Shown piece by piece: positions 15,839-24,841 of a stretch of DNA of 64,000 bases (positions are counted from its first letter, which is position 1; each line of letters begins with the position of its first letter). The stretch is from Ruminococcus sp. (GTDB lineage: Bacteria; Bacillota; Clostridia; Oscillospirales; Acutalibacteraceae): assembly GCA_017410265.1 (NCBI GenBank), contig JAFQRC010000001.1, positions 240,118 through 304,117 on the forward strand. The letters are read 5' to 3'. A program made the position numbers and the translations under genes. Below the pieces are notes generated by a model that worked only from the letters and a program-made list of their open reading frames with translations, had not been told where the DNA came from and ran no database searches.

Positions 15839-16927
15839 ATGAGCAATCCTTTTTTATCTAATCTCAAAGACTCAAAAAGTGAATACTTAACACCTTTGTG
15901 CTCGCTTAACAAAGCGGTTATGGCAAAAGCTCCGATACTTGGGATTGACAACTCTTTAGAAGGGAAGAGCTTTCGCGATATCTTTTCGACTCAGCTTATA
16001 GTCGATGAGATAAAAAGAACAGCCCTTGAGTACAATATCGATATTTCGGGTTTTGATGATTATATGTTGCCGAAACTTCTCGACAGTGCTCTTATCAGCA
16101 ACGATATCAAGTACAACCGCTTTGCCGATAAAATAGCAAAGAAGTTTGGTGACAGACTCGGGCTTCTCCTTTTGACGCTAAAACTCGGTGAAAAGGAAAA
16201 CAGAGAAGCACGAGAAGACTGGAGTGATAGGCACTGGGAATACTGGGGAAATCTTGACACTGTGATTTTTGTCGGCGGACTTGCAAGCTCAATGCTTGGC
16301 AGACGCTTCAAAGAGCGTATTCAGGGCATTTTTGACAGAGCAAAGGCTAAGCCATACAATATTATGCTTTTTGATAATGCGACATATGTTGGTGTGATGG
16401 GCTGTGCCCGTCTTATGAAAGATAACTCTACCTCACTTGTTTTTGACTTTGGTCACACTAACTTAAAACGCTGTGTTATCACAAAGGGAGTAGACGAGAT
16501 TACGTATTTTACTCCGCTAGAAAGTGCGAAATCACTTTATGTCAGCAGAGTAAAAGACGACGAAAACATCTTAGAAGAAGCGCTGAAGCTTCATAAGCAT
16601 CTGGTCAAAACTATCGTTGACACCTACAGAGAGGGTGTGGGGAGATATGATTTGTCTGATGAGATTATCATCAGTATAGCAAACTACAACGCAGGCGGAG
16701 AGTTAAACTCTGTGCGAGGGGGATACGCAAAGCTTTCTTCTCTTGGGCGTGATTACTCGAAGATTCTGAGTGAGGATTTGTCGAGCGAACTTCATAGAAA
16801 GGTGAAAGTCCGACTTGTGCACGATGGTACAGCGAACGCGCTGTATTTCAAAGATGTCACAAATGCTGTCTGCGTTTCGCTTGGCACCGCTTTCGGAGTC
16901 GGCTTTACCGATATAAAAATTGAATAA
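15839..16927 (+). CDS. Actin-fold (ASKHA/ROK-like) protein of unknown function
   Basis: 362 residues, cytoplasmic. The middle has VFDFGHTNLKRCVI, resembling the phosphate-1 loop of sugar kinases and ROK proteins, and the C-terminus has VRLVHDGTANAL followed by AVCVSLGTAFGVGF, resembling the ROK DGxxxA and phosphate-2 loop. The first 120 residues are helical and unfamiliar. A sugar kinase or a kinase-derived regulator is plausible; the substrate is unknown. It starts 23 bp after the last ABC permease with AAGGAGAAAGCT upstream, so it is probably the fourth gene of that operon. Confidence 0.75.
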   Translation: MSNPFLSNLKDSKSEYLTPLCSLNKAVMAKAPILGIDNSLEGKSFRDIFSTQLIVDEIKRTALEYNIDISGFDDYMLPKLLDSALISNDIKYNRFADKIAKKFGDRLGLLLLTLKLGEKENREAREDWSDRHWEYWGNLDTVIFVGGLASSMLGRRFKERIQGIFDRAKAKPYNIMLFDNATYVGVMGCARLMKDNSTSLVFDFGHTNLKRCVITKGVDEITYFTPLESAKSLYVSRVKDDENILEEALKLHKHLVKTIVDTYREGVGRYDLSDEIIISIANYNAGGELNSVRGGYAKLSSLGRDYSKILSEDLSSELHRKVKVRLVHDGTANALYFKDVTNAVCVSLGTAFGVGFTDIKIE

Positions 16928-16933
16928 TACAGT

Positions 16934-17000
16934 CACCGCTTTTAATATTTTGATAGATGTTTTTTTGACCACAATATCTAGCGTATTATTAAAAGCGGTG
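16934..17000 (+). terminator. Terminator with long structured loop
   Basis: A 14-bp perfect stem CACCGCTTTTAATA / TATTAAAAGCGGTG encloses a 39-nt loop that can itself pair (TAGAT/ATCTA), followed by ATTTCTTTTT. It ends the ABC operon. Confidence 0.7.
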
Positions 17001-17078
17001 ATTTCTTTTTGGTATTTATACACAAAGAAATAGTGAAAAGATTGTGCAAAAAGCGTCCGTTAAATTTCGTTAATTTCA

Positions 17079-17107
17079 TTTATTATTTCTAAATAGTGTG
17101 GTATAAT
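17079..17107 (+). promoter_or_regulatory. Extended minus-ten promoter of the pullulanase gene
   Basis: TGGTATAAT (extended minus ten; hexamer 17102-17107) with a weak TTTATT 17 bp upstream. It is about 50 bp before the start codon. Confidence 0.6.
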
Positions 17108-17156
17108 GTCTACAACTGAAATTATGCGGTTAATTTTTAGAAAGAGAGGAATTTTA

Positions 17157-20100
17157 ATGAAATTACGCAGACTTATTTCATGTCTTCTTGTTCTTTGCTT
17201 GATGGTTACATCAGTCAGCTTCGCAGTTTCTGCTGCTGTTGTTGACGCTGCTCAGACAGGATACTACAACCAGAGTCACCTTGAGGATTACGCTCAGGCG
17301 GCTAAAAACACTGAGGGACTCGGTGCTACTTACTCAAAGAATTCTACTACCTTTAAGGTTTGGTCACCAACAGCTACTGCTGTTATGGTTAAGCTTTATT
17401 CAACAGGTACAGATGCTGAGTCAGGTGCTGCAGTGCTCGGTACACACGCAATGACAAAGAACGCTACTACAGGTGTCTGGACATTGACACTCAGCGGTGA
17501 TTACAAGGATGTTTACTACACATACCTGCTCACTATCGACGGTAGCACAGCTGAAACACAGGACCCATATGCTACTGCTGTCGGTGCTAACGGTGAGCGT
17601 TCAATGGTAGTTGACCTCGATTCTACTGACCCTGAGGGTTGGGAAGATGATAAGCATGTTGTTTTCGATTCTGCTGCACAGGCATCAGTATGGGAAGTTC
17701 ATGTTCGTGATTTCTCTATCTCAGAGTCATCAGGTGTTTCTGATGAATATAAAGGTAAGTACCTTGCTTTCACAGAAGGTAACACAACAGTTAACGGTGA
17801 GGGCGATATCGCTACTTGCGTTGACTATCTCGTAGAGCAGGGTATCAACTGTATCCAGCTCCTCCCAATCGCTGACTTCTCGGGTATTGACGAGACTAAC
17901 TCAGATCCACAGCGTAACTGGGGTTACAACCCTGTTAACTTCAATGTTCCTGACGGTGCATACGCTACTGACTGCTACGACGGTAACGCTAGAATCAAAG
18001 AGTTCAAGCAGCTCGTTCAGGCTTGCCACGACAGAGGCATCGCAGTTGTAATGGACGTTGTTTACAACCACACATATGTACTCGAGGGCTCAGCTCTCGC
18101 TAAGACTGTTCCTCAGTACTACCACAGAATGTCAAGTGCTCAGGACTACTACAACGGTTCTGGTCTTGGTAACTGCTTGTCAACAGAGAAAGCTATGACA
18201 TCTAAGTATGTTGTTGAATCTCTCAAATACTGGGTAGAAGAGTACCACATTGACGGTTTCCGTTTCGACCTTATGGGCGCACTCGACTGCGATACATTAA
18301 ACGCAGCAAGAGCAGAGCTTGATAAGATTGACAAGGGTATCCTCATGTGGGGTGAACCATGGGCAGGCGGCGACGCTGGTATCGCAAACGGTGCTACAAA
18401 CTCTAACTTCTCTAAGCTCAACGACCGTATCGGTGGTTTCAACCAGACATATGCTGAGAACTTAAAGGGTTCTGAATCTCTCATCACAGGTACATCAGGT
18501 GCGTTTGCACAGGGCGACACAACAAACGCTGCTATCTTAGATGCTGCTAAAGCTAACTTCACATACTTCAGAACAACAGCTACTTCAAAAGCGCTTAACT
18601 ATCTTGATAACCATGATAACCTCACACTTTACGATAAGCTCCTCAAAACTAACCAGGATGACCTTAAGTCAAAGTATGGTTATACTTTCACAACAAATAA
18701 AGACCTTGAGAACCTCTACAACCTCAACCAGACTGTAGCTAATACATACTACAAAGAGGTTGCTGATCAGCTCAAGTTATCATTAGTTTCTGTTATGACA
18801 GCTCAGGGTATTCCGTTCATGAATGCAGGTACTGAGTTTGCTCGTACAAAGTACGGTGACGGTAACTCTTATCGTACATCTGATAACATCAATGCTATCG
18901 ACTGGACCCGTCTCGAAAAATGGGGCGGTGAAGCTGACTATTATGCAGGACTCCAGCAGATTCGTCAGGCATTCACCCCGTTCACAGACGCTAAGGCTGA
19001 TACTATCACAACTATTTCTGCTAAGGATCCTGTTGCTTACTCAGTAAACAACACAACAGCAGGCGAGTGGAGCAAGATTCTTGTTATCATGAATAACAGC
19101 AAGACAGACTCAAAGACAGTTACACTTCCTGCAGGTACATGGACTGTTGTAGCTAACGCTGACAAAGCAGGTCTTGAATCACTAGGCACAGCTTCTGGCT
19201 CTTACACAGCTCCTGCTCATTCAGGTGCTATCCTTGTTCAGGGTACATATAACAAGCCAGCATCGGGCTATACAACACTCATAGCTGAGCACTATGTGCG
19301 CGATTCAGCTTCAGGCTCTTACAAGCTCGAGAAGTCAAACACAGCTAAGTACAAGGTTGGTCAGACATATCGTGCTATTACAGACACAAATATCCTCTTT
19401 GACCACAAACTCGACAAGTATGACAGCTCAACAGGTAAGCTTTCAGGTGAAGCTGTTGCTAACCAGAATATAACAGTTAAGTTCTACTACACAAGATACA
19501 TTGATTCTAACTACCTGACAGTTAACTTCCTCGACTCTAAATCAGGCGAGAAGGTTCGTCCTTACATCAAGTACAGACTCCGTGATGGCGATGAGTTCTC
19601 TATCCCTGCTACAGGTGTTCAGGGTTACTCACTCGATACTACTAAGTATCCTGCAGGCACTGTAGGCACATTCGATGCTTCTGCTCCACTTGTGTTTAAC
19701 TACTACTACAACGCTCTTACACATACTAAGACTGTAGTTCACTACTACAACTCTCATCCGAACTGGAACAACACAATTATCCAGTGTTACGCTTACTATG
19801 ACACATCAACTGAAGAACCACTCGGCAAGTGGACAGACAACAAAGCAGGTAACATGGCTAAAGACACAGCACTTGGCGATAACTGGTACACAGTTACTAT
19901 TCCTAATGTTCAGTCCTGTAGAGTAATGTTCCACCCATCGGGCGCAGTAAGTGGTGTTCAGCAGGAGCCTGGCCAGGGTGAAGCAGGTTACGAAGTTTCT
20001 GAGGAAGCTTGGATCAAGGATAAGATCCTCACATTCTCATGTAAGGTTGTAACAAGCTACATCGACCTCGCTACAGGTAAGCAGCTCGCTCCTGATCAGA

Positions 20101-21062
20101 TTAAGTCATACGAGAAGATTACATCTAACGGTATGTACAGCACATCAGCTAAGCCAGAGCTCGGCGGTTACATTACACCTGCTAACGCTTCTAACTTCTT
20201 CAAAGCTGGTACAACAAATGTTGTTTACCTCTATGACGGTTCAGATCCTGACACACCTGGTGATGCTATCACAATCGGTGACGTTGACCTCGACGGCACA
20301 GTAGCTGTAATGGACGCTACATTTACTCAGAGATATGTCGCTCAGCTTCAGACTTTGGCTGCTAACTCACTCAAGGCTGCTGATGCTAACAAAGACGGTG
20401 ATATTAACATTACAGACGCTACATACATCCAGAGATTCGTAGCTCAGCTCTCAGGTACTGCAAACGTAGGCGAGAAGCTCGGTGGCGGACAGACTCCTAC
20501 AGGCGAGCATACATTCTCAGAGCTCATCGATATGTACAACACACTTTCTGGTAAGTATGTTGCACTTCCATCTGATTACTATAAGGATGACGAAGGCTAC
20601 AAGGCTGCCGGTGTTGCTCTTGATACATACAAGGCTGTAACTCTCAATCCTCAGGCTGAGCCTGAGCTCATCGACGAAGCTTACGAAGCATTTGAGTCAG
20701 CTTACGAAGTAATCAAGGACTACGAAGAGACTATCGAGATTCCGGTTCCTGATTCAATTGACATCTACTTTACAAACAACATCGGTTGGAGTAAAGTCAA
20801 CTACTACTGCTGGGGTGCTACTAACATGACATGGCCTGGCGCTCAGATGACATGGGACAGCAAGAACGATATGGGTCAGGATGTTTACAAAGTAACTATC
20901 GATCCATCAGTTTACCAGAACATCATCTTCAACAGTGGTGCAAGTGGCGACGCTAACCAGACTGTAGATATCGTTATTGATACAACAAGTACAAAGATTG
21001 GTTATTACATCGCTAATCCTGAAACATCAGGTAAGAAGAGCGTTGGTACTTGGAATCCATAA
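17157..21062 (+). CDS. Secreted type I pullulanase with internal dockerin and starch-binding-like modules
   Basis: Cleaves alpha-1,6 branches of starch outside the cell; expected amylosome component. 1301 residues. Signal peptide (MKLRRLISCLLVLCLMVT), CBM48-like domain (about 45-150), GH13 barrel with the pullulanase motif NWGYNPVNF, VMDVVYNHT, nucleophile GFRFDLMG (about 367), acid MWGEPWAGG (about 398) and YLDNHDN (about 481). Two MucBP-like repeats (about 690-860) follow, then a possible starch-binding module (HYYNSHPNWNN), a dockerin (about 1038-1098), and a C-terminal CBM26-like module (IDIYFTNNIGWSKVNYYCW). The dockerin is internal rather than terminal. ATG 17157 is chosen because AGAGAGGA lies upstream and the signal peptide starts there. 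Single gene between two terminators. Confidence 0.94.
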   Translation: MKLRRLISCLLVLCLMVTSVSFAVSAAVVDAAQTGYYNQSHLEDYAQAAKNTEGLGATYSKNSTTFKVWSPTATAVMVKLYSTGTDAESGAAVLGTHAMTKNATTGVWTLTLSGDYKDVYYTYLLTIDGSTAETQDPYATAVGANGERSMVVDLDSTDPEGWEDDKHVVFDSAAQASVWEVHVRDFSISESSGVSDEYKGKYLAFTEGNTTVNGEGDIATCVDYLVEQGINCIQLLPIADFSGIDETNSDPQRNWGYNPVNFNVPDGAYATDCYDGNARIKEFKQLVQACHDRGIAVVMDVVYNHTYVLEGSALAKTVPQYYHRMSSAQDYYNGSGLGNCLSTEKAMTSKYVVESLKYWVEEYHIDGFRFDLMGALDCDTLNAARAELDKIDKGILMWGEPWAGGDAGIANGATNSNFSKLNDRIGGFNQTYAENLKGSESLITGTSGAFAQGDTTNAAILDAAKANFTYFRTTATSKALNYLDNHDNLTLYDKLLKTNQDDLKSKYGYTFTTNKDLENLYNLNQTVANTYYKEVADQLKLSLVSVMTAQGIPFMNAGTEFARTKYGDGNSYRTSDNINAIDWTRLEKWGGEADYYAGLQQIRQAFTPFTDAKADTITTISAKDPVAYSVNNTTAGEWSKILVIMNNSKTDSKTVTLPAGTWTVVANADKAGLESLGTASGSYTAPAHSGAILVQGTYNKPASGYTTLIAEHYVRDSASGSYKLEKSNTAKYKVGQTYRAITDTNILFDHKLDKYDSSTGKLSGEAVANQNITVKFYYTRYIDSNYLTVNFLDSKSGEKVRPYIKYRLRDGDEFSIPATGVQGYSLDTTKYPAGTVGTFDASAPLVFNYYYNALTHTKTVVHYYNSHPNWNNTIIQCYAYYDTSTEEPLGKWTDNKAGNMAKDTALGDNWYTVTIPNVQSCRVMFHPSGAVSGVQQEPGQGEAGYEVSEEAWIKDKILTFSCKVVTSYIDLATGKQLAPDQIKSYEKITSNGMYSTSAKPELGGYITPANASNFFKAGTTNVVYLYDGSDPDTPGDAITIGDVDLDGTVAVMDATFTQRYVAQLQTLAANSLKAADANKDGDINITDATYIQRFVAQLSGTANVGEKLGGGQTPTGEHTFSELIDMYNTLSGKYVALPSDYYKDDEGYKAAGVALDTYKAVTLNPQAEPELIDEAYEAFESAYEVIKDYEETIEIPVPDSIDIYFTNNIGWSKVNYYCWGATNMTWPGAQMTWDSKNDMGQDVYKVTIDPSVYQNIIFNSGASGDANQTVDIVIDTTSTKIGYYIANPETSGKKSVGTWNP

Positions 21063-21080
21063 TTGAATAACTTAAAAAAC

Positions 21081-21102
21081 GAGCAGGTCTTACGGCCTGC
21101 TC
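21081..21102 (+). terminator. Pullulanase terminator
   Basis: GAGCAGG / CCTGCTC stem followed by ATTTTTTG, 18 bp after the stop. Confidence 0.88.
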
Positions 21103-21198
21103 ATTTTTTGTGCATTACTTTAACAACAAAGCTTTCCTTAGCATATTATGCAGTAGGCTTTATTGTTTAAGCCAAAGAATACTAAGGAGAAATGAATT

Positions 21199-21396
21199 TT
21201 GGATACTATTGAAAAACTGATGTATCAGTACGGACTCTCTAGATTTCCGTCTGATACAGCTTACGCTATGGCGTATGTACCGTTCCAGCAGAATTCACCG
21301 AAGATGTACAGCCCTATGCATGGCTACGAGTGCGGCACGATTTTCGAAGATTTGAATAAGCCGTTCTGTCCCAAAGATTGTGAGGGACTCAGATGA
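21199..21396 (+). CDS. cotJA: Spore coat associated protein CotJA
   Basis: 65 residues. The pattern AMAYVPFQ...MYSPMHGYECGTIFEDLNKPF matches the CotJA family (AYVP-Q and GTIF-LxxPF motifs). In Bacillus the cotJ operon is transcribed in the mother cell under sigma-E and CotJA helps anchor CotJC to the coat. A TTG start is used, placed 9 nt after AAGGAG; the nearby ATG at 21192 is out of frame and stops at once. cotJB overlaps its stop. Confidence 0.9.
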   Translation: MDTIEKLMYQYGLSRFPSDTAYAMAYVPFQQNSPKMYSPMHGYECGTIFEDLNKPFCPKDCEGLR

Positions 21397-21650
21397 CTCA
21401 GCGTGAAATAATGCTCAAAAAAATCGGCACATACAAGTTTTATTTAAAAGACCTTCAGCTTTACCTTGACACCCACCCACGTGATGAAATGGCACTCTCT
21501 AAGTACGAGGAGTACAAAGCGATATTAAAACCACTCGTAAAAGAATTCGAGAGCAGATTTGGTCCGCTGACAGCCAGAAGCGGAGAGTTTGCAAACAAGT
21601 TTTTGTGGATAAATAACCCATGGCCGTGGGATTTGGAGGAGGATGACTGA
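21393..21650 (+). CDS. cotJB: Spore coat protein CotJB
   Basis: 85 residues. The DLQLYLDTHPRDEMAL core and the PWPWDLE C-terminal motif are diagnostic for CotJB, a small coat protein of the CotJ complex. Start ATG overlaps the cotJA stop and the stop overlaps the cotJC start, giving tight translational coupling. Confidence 0.93.
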   Translation: MTQREIMLKKIGTYKFYLKDLQLYLDTHPRDEMALSKYEEYKAILKPLVKEFESRFGPLTARSGEFANKFLWINNPWPWDLEEDD

Positions 21651-21847
21651 TGTTTGTATACGAAAAACAACTGCAATACCCAGTAAAGATTAAACGCCCT
21701 AACCCTCAGCTTGCAAAGGTTATCATCAGCCAGTTCGGCGGTCCTGATGGGGAGCTCGCGGCTTCTATGCGTTACCTGTCCCAGCGTTACAGTATGCCTG
21801 TCAAAGAGCTTAAGGCAACACTGACTGATATAGGTACTGAGGAATAA
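21650..21847 (+). pseudogene. cotJC: cotJC 5' fragment, interrupted by the element at 21834
   Basis: N-terminal third of the spore-coat manganese catalase CotJC. MFVYEKQLQYPVKIKRPNPQ and GPDGELAASMRYLSQRY are typical of the family, but the frame ends after 65 codons at TAA 21845-21847 instead of about 190-200. The last genuinely host codons are GAT ATA GG(T) at 21827-21834; ACT GAG GAA TAA comes from the inserted element. The rest of the protein is encoded at 31074-31503. Joining 21650-21834 to 31074-31503 gives 615 nt in frame, 204 residues, with D-I-G-V-E-E-L-N-H at the joint. I mark it as an interrupted, potentially restorable gene rather than a dead one. Confidence 0.93.
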
Positions 21848-21858
21848 AATTGATTATC
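21821..21858 (+). other. Left junction (attL): cotJC half plus element arm
   Basis: Host half CTGACTGATATAGG, then the element half TACT and the arm GAGGAATAAAATTGATTATC (21839-21858). The central GG is at 21833-21834. Confidence 0.82.
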
Positions 21859-21936
21859 TTATGCATTGATGTACGGCTGTATTCAAAGTGTTTTTACATT
21901 ACATATTTTTCGCAGAATACCATAGAGCATAAAAAA

Positions 21937-21966
21937 CACCCCTGAAAGCAGTTGCCTTCAGGGGTG
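21937..21966 (-). terminator. Terminator of the element's minus-strand cargo operon
   Basis: CACCCCTGAA / TTCAGGGGTG stem; on the minus strand it is followed by TTTTTT. It lies 40 bp past the stop at 22007. Confidence 0.87.
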
Positions 21967-22006
21967 AGTGCTATTTACTTATACTAAGCGTTTCTTATCA
22001 GATGAA

Positions 22007-24754
22007 TCAGAATTCTGTGATAATGTTTGCGACATATCTCTGTACGATAGTAGCATCCACAACATTCACGATACCGTTGAAGTCTACATCAGCAAGCTTG
22101 AGCTGTTCGTCTGATAAATCGCTGAGCTTAGCAACATGACGCTGAATTTCTGTAGCGTCGAATACAGATACTTCGCCGTCAAGTGTAACATCTCCGATTA
22201 TAGCAGTCTTTGCCATCTCGATATCGAGAGCGTTAATAAGCTGGTCTTTGATGTATGTGTGACCTGCCTGATTCGGATACAGACCATGCTTAGCCATAAC
22301 AGCACCTGCAAACTCAACGATATCCATAGGCTCGCCGTTGTTTACATTTTCAACATCCTCAGCTTCTACGAAAATTACATTTTCTGTGAGTGCGCTGTAT
22401 GCTCTGTCATGGATTGTAGTTGCTTTGACAACCTCATCGAGTATATCGCCGATAGCGAGTGTTTTTCCGTTGAACTCAAGGCTTCTGCCCTCAAACGGAT
22501 TGTATGTACCAACAACGAGCACCTTAGCGTCAGGGTTGATAGCAAGGATAGAGTTGACAAACTCAGGCATTGCCATAGCGTAAGCAAGAGCGTTGTAAGC
22601 ATAGTTTTCGATTACATCAAGAATGAAATTAGTTGTGTCAACTTCGAATGTAAAGATTCCGCCGATGGAATATTCGAAAGTACCGCTGATGCCTGATGCG
22701 ATAATTTCTTCACGAACCACCTGAAGGATATTCTCAACATAAACTACGCCTTCTTCTGTAACCAGAGTGCTCCAGTCGTAAGAAGGAGCCTGACCTGCAA
22801 CACCTGCTAGTGCTGCTTCGAGTGCTTTTTCCATAAGTGTCACATTACTGAAGCCCACAGTGATGAGGTCAGCTTTTGCGATGTCAGCTGCGTTTTGTGC
22901 AACGATAGCACCTGCGTCCTGAATCAGAAGACCGCTCTGTGCGAGATTCTTGTAATCAAGGTAGTTTTCTTTAGCAAACTGCTTAACATAATCGTTGTAA
23001 TCAGTTGATACAGCGGAGCCGTCACCGATAGCAACATAATATGAATCGTCAGTTACTTTGTAGTGGTTTGAATCCTGTGGACCGTATTTTTCAAGAGCTG
23101 TGAGAACCTTCTCGATAGCAATATTAATCTTCTCGTAAGAAGCCTCAGAAGCCATATAGCCGTTTTCGTATGAATCAACAATAGCCGCTGTCAGAGAATC
23201 GTGACCTGCAGCACTTGGGTGACAGCCGATACCGTTACCAACAAGCATTCTTGCAAAGAGATTGAGCAGACCAAAGATTGTTTCGTCTTCTGTGAGTACA
23301 TAACTCATACCGTCCGGTAGAGCTATTGTTTTATATACATCCTCTACAGCGACATCCATAGAGTGACGGAGCTTGAGGTAAGCAACAACAGTGCCAGCTA
23401 GGATTAAGTTGTCTGTGTCGTTTGGAGCATTTTCTGTGATGTGTGCCTCTACCTTTTCCTGTACACCGTTGAAAATTCCGCCGATACCGTCTGCAAGTTT
23501 GATTAAAGCATTTGCGTCGAGAACCTCGAGCTTTGTAGACTCTATGATAGCCTGCTCAAATGCAAGATATACTGTGATAGACATCAGCTTTGACTGGTTA
23601 GCGACAAAATACTCACCGTATGCTGATGTACCGCCTGCGACAGCTGTTTCATATGCTTCTACATCAGCGCGTGTGATGTCAACATATGTGCCCGGAGCCG
23701 AAGCGTTTAGCATAGGCCATACCATTTTCTGAACCTCTTCGATAACACGATCACGCAAAACTGAATCAGGATTATTAATCTGGTCAGCATATGTGTTTAC
23801 TACAACATCAACATCAGGAGATTCAGCGTAGTAGAATTTAGCCTCAGGGAATTTGTCGAGAAGCTGGAGAACAACCGGCTGGGTTGAAAGGTAGATGTTG
23901 ACAGCCTCAACAGCTTCGCCAACGATTTCACCGAGAGGAATAATGTTGCCTTCGTATGAAATGTCCATACCGGTGAATGTGTTCATAAGACCGATGATGA
24001 TAATCTCAGCATCTTCGTTGAGTTCAACGATACGCTCAACACAGCCTGCGTAGTTCATCATGAAGCTGACAACAGTATATGTAACAGCATTCTCGATAGG
24101 GTCGATGATTTCTTCTGAACCTTCAGGAACATATGAATAAAGCTTTTCTCTTAAATCAGCACGAATCTGACGGAGATACGCTTTTGTCGGCTCGTCGCAC
24201 TCCTGAATTGCATCTTCAAAATCAATCCATGCATCAGCAGAAGGGTCACCACCTAAAACGCCGAAAGCGTTGGTGATGCGTCCGAGTAAGAATACGCCGA
24301 AGTTTGCATTACCGATACCGAGTGTGATTACATCAGCTTCAGCTGTTGCACTCTGGTATACCTGAGCAGCGTTTTCAACGCCACCACAATCGTTTTTGAA
24401 ACGACCGTTAACAAACTCAGACTGAGTGTACTCATCTCCAGGATAAGCACCTTCTTTGCCATACTCGAGGATGTAGTGCAGGTCTTCTGCACGCATAGCG
24501 CTCATAGCGAGCTGGTGTGTAAGGTCCCAACCGAAGTGCTCAGCAAGCTTGTAAGGATAAGCATCAGGGGATTCTTCCAGATAGCCGTTTACATCGCCGT
24601 AGCCTGTAAGACCGTAGCCGTTAGCCATAGAGTCACCGAATGAGATGTACTTAACCTTTTTTTCGGTTTCTGCCGCAAAAACTGCAGGGCACATACCGAC
24701 TAAAAGACAAAGCACTATCACAATGGCGATGCTCTGTTTGAATAGTTTTTTCAT
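22007..24754 (-). CDS. Exported tandem SGNH-hydrolase-like protein with dockerin
   Basis: 915 residues. Signal peptide (IVIVLCLLVGMCPAVFAAE, cleaved near 28). The first SGNH/GDSL-like domain has block I SFGDSMANGYG (about 42-52), a GNAN block III and CHPSAAGH as block V. A second, more diverged copy from about residue 577 has AIGDGSAVS, VGFSN and LYPNQAGH. A C-terminal dockerin (about 851-915) has two calcium loops. SGNH enzymes are esterases or lipases, for example of acetylated glycans; the substrate here is unknown. It lies 87 bp downstream of an acyl-CoA ligase on the same strand, a pairing that could link ester release to activation. Inside the cotJC element. Confidence 0.87.
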   Translation of the reverse strand: MKKLFKQSIAIVIVLCLLVGMCPAVFAAETEKKVKYISFGDSMANGYGLTGYGDVNGYLEESPDAYPYKLAEHFGWDLTHQLAMSAMRAEDLHYILEYGKEGAYPGDEYTQSEFVNGRFKNDCGGVENAAQVYQSATAEADVITLGIGNANFGVFLLGRITNAFGVLGGDPSADAWIDFEDAIQECDEPTKAYLRQIRADLREKLYSYVPEGSEEIIDPIENAVTYTVVSFMMNYAGCVERIVELNEDAEIIIIGLMNTFTGMDISYEGNIIPLGEIVGEAVEAVNIYLSTQPVVLQLLDKFPEAKFYYAESPDVDVVVNTYADQINNPDSVLRDRVIEEVQKMVWPMLNASAPGTYVDITRADVEAYETAVAGGTSAYGEYFVANQSKLMSITVYLAFEQAIIESTKLEVLDANALIKLADGIGGIFNGVQEKVEAHITENAPNDTDNLILAGTVVAYLKLRHSMDVAVEDVYKTIALPDGMSYVLTEDETIFGLLNLFARMLVGNGIGCHPSAAGHDSLTAAIVDSYENGYMASEASYEKINIAIEKVLTALEKYGPQDSNHYKVTDDSYYVAIGDGSAVSTDYNDYVKQFAKENYLDYKNLAQSGLLIQDAGAIVAQNAADIAKADLITVGFSNVTLMEKALEAALAGVAGQAPSYDWSTLVTEEGVVYVENILQVVREEIIASGISGTFEYSIGGIFTFEVDTTNFILDVIENYAYNALAYAMAMPEFVNSILAINPDAKVLVVGTYNPFEGRSLEFNGKTLAIGDILDEVVKATTIHDRAYSALTENVIFVEAEDVENVNNGEPMDIVEFAGAVMAKHGLYPNQAGHTYIKDQLINALDIEMAKTAIIGDVTLDGEVSVFDATEIQRHVAKLSDLSDEQLKLADVDFNGIVNVVDATIVQRYVANIITEF

Positions 24755-24773
24755 AGTTTTACCTCCTAGTAGA

Positions 24774-24805
24774 ATTACCGCACTAGCTTTCTAAAGTGCG
24801 GTAAT
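24774..24805 (-). other. Intercistronic hairpin ATTACCGCACT / AGTGCGGTAAT
   Basis: An 11-bp stem with a 10-nt loop between ligase and SGNH genes. No U-run follows on the minus strand. It shares the ACCGCACT/AGTGCGGT core with 12698-12742. Confidence 0.5.
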
Positions 24806-24841
24806 CAGTTTTATACTCAACCGTAAATACGGGTTAAAGCC

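Noticed and set aside
16934..17000. MITE-like inverted-repeat element
   Set aside because: No target-site duplication visible, and position plus T-run fit a terminator.
22136..22696. Cysteine-rich open frames antisense to dockerin genes
   Set aside because: They mirror biased codon use of the dockerin and SGNH genes and have no start signals.
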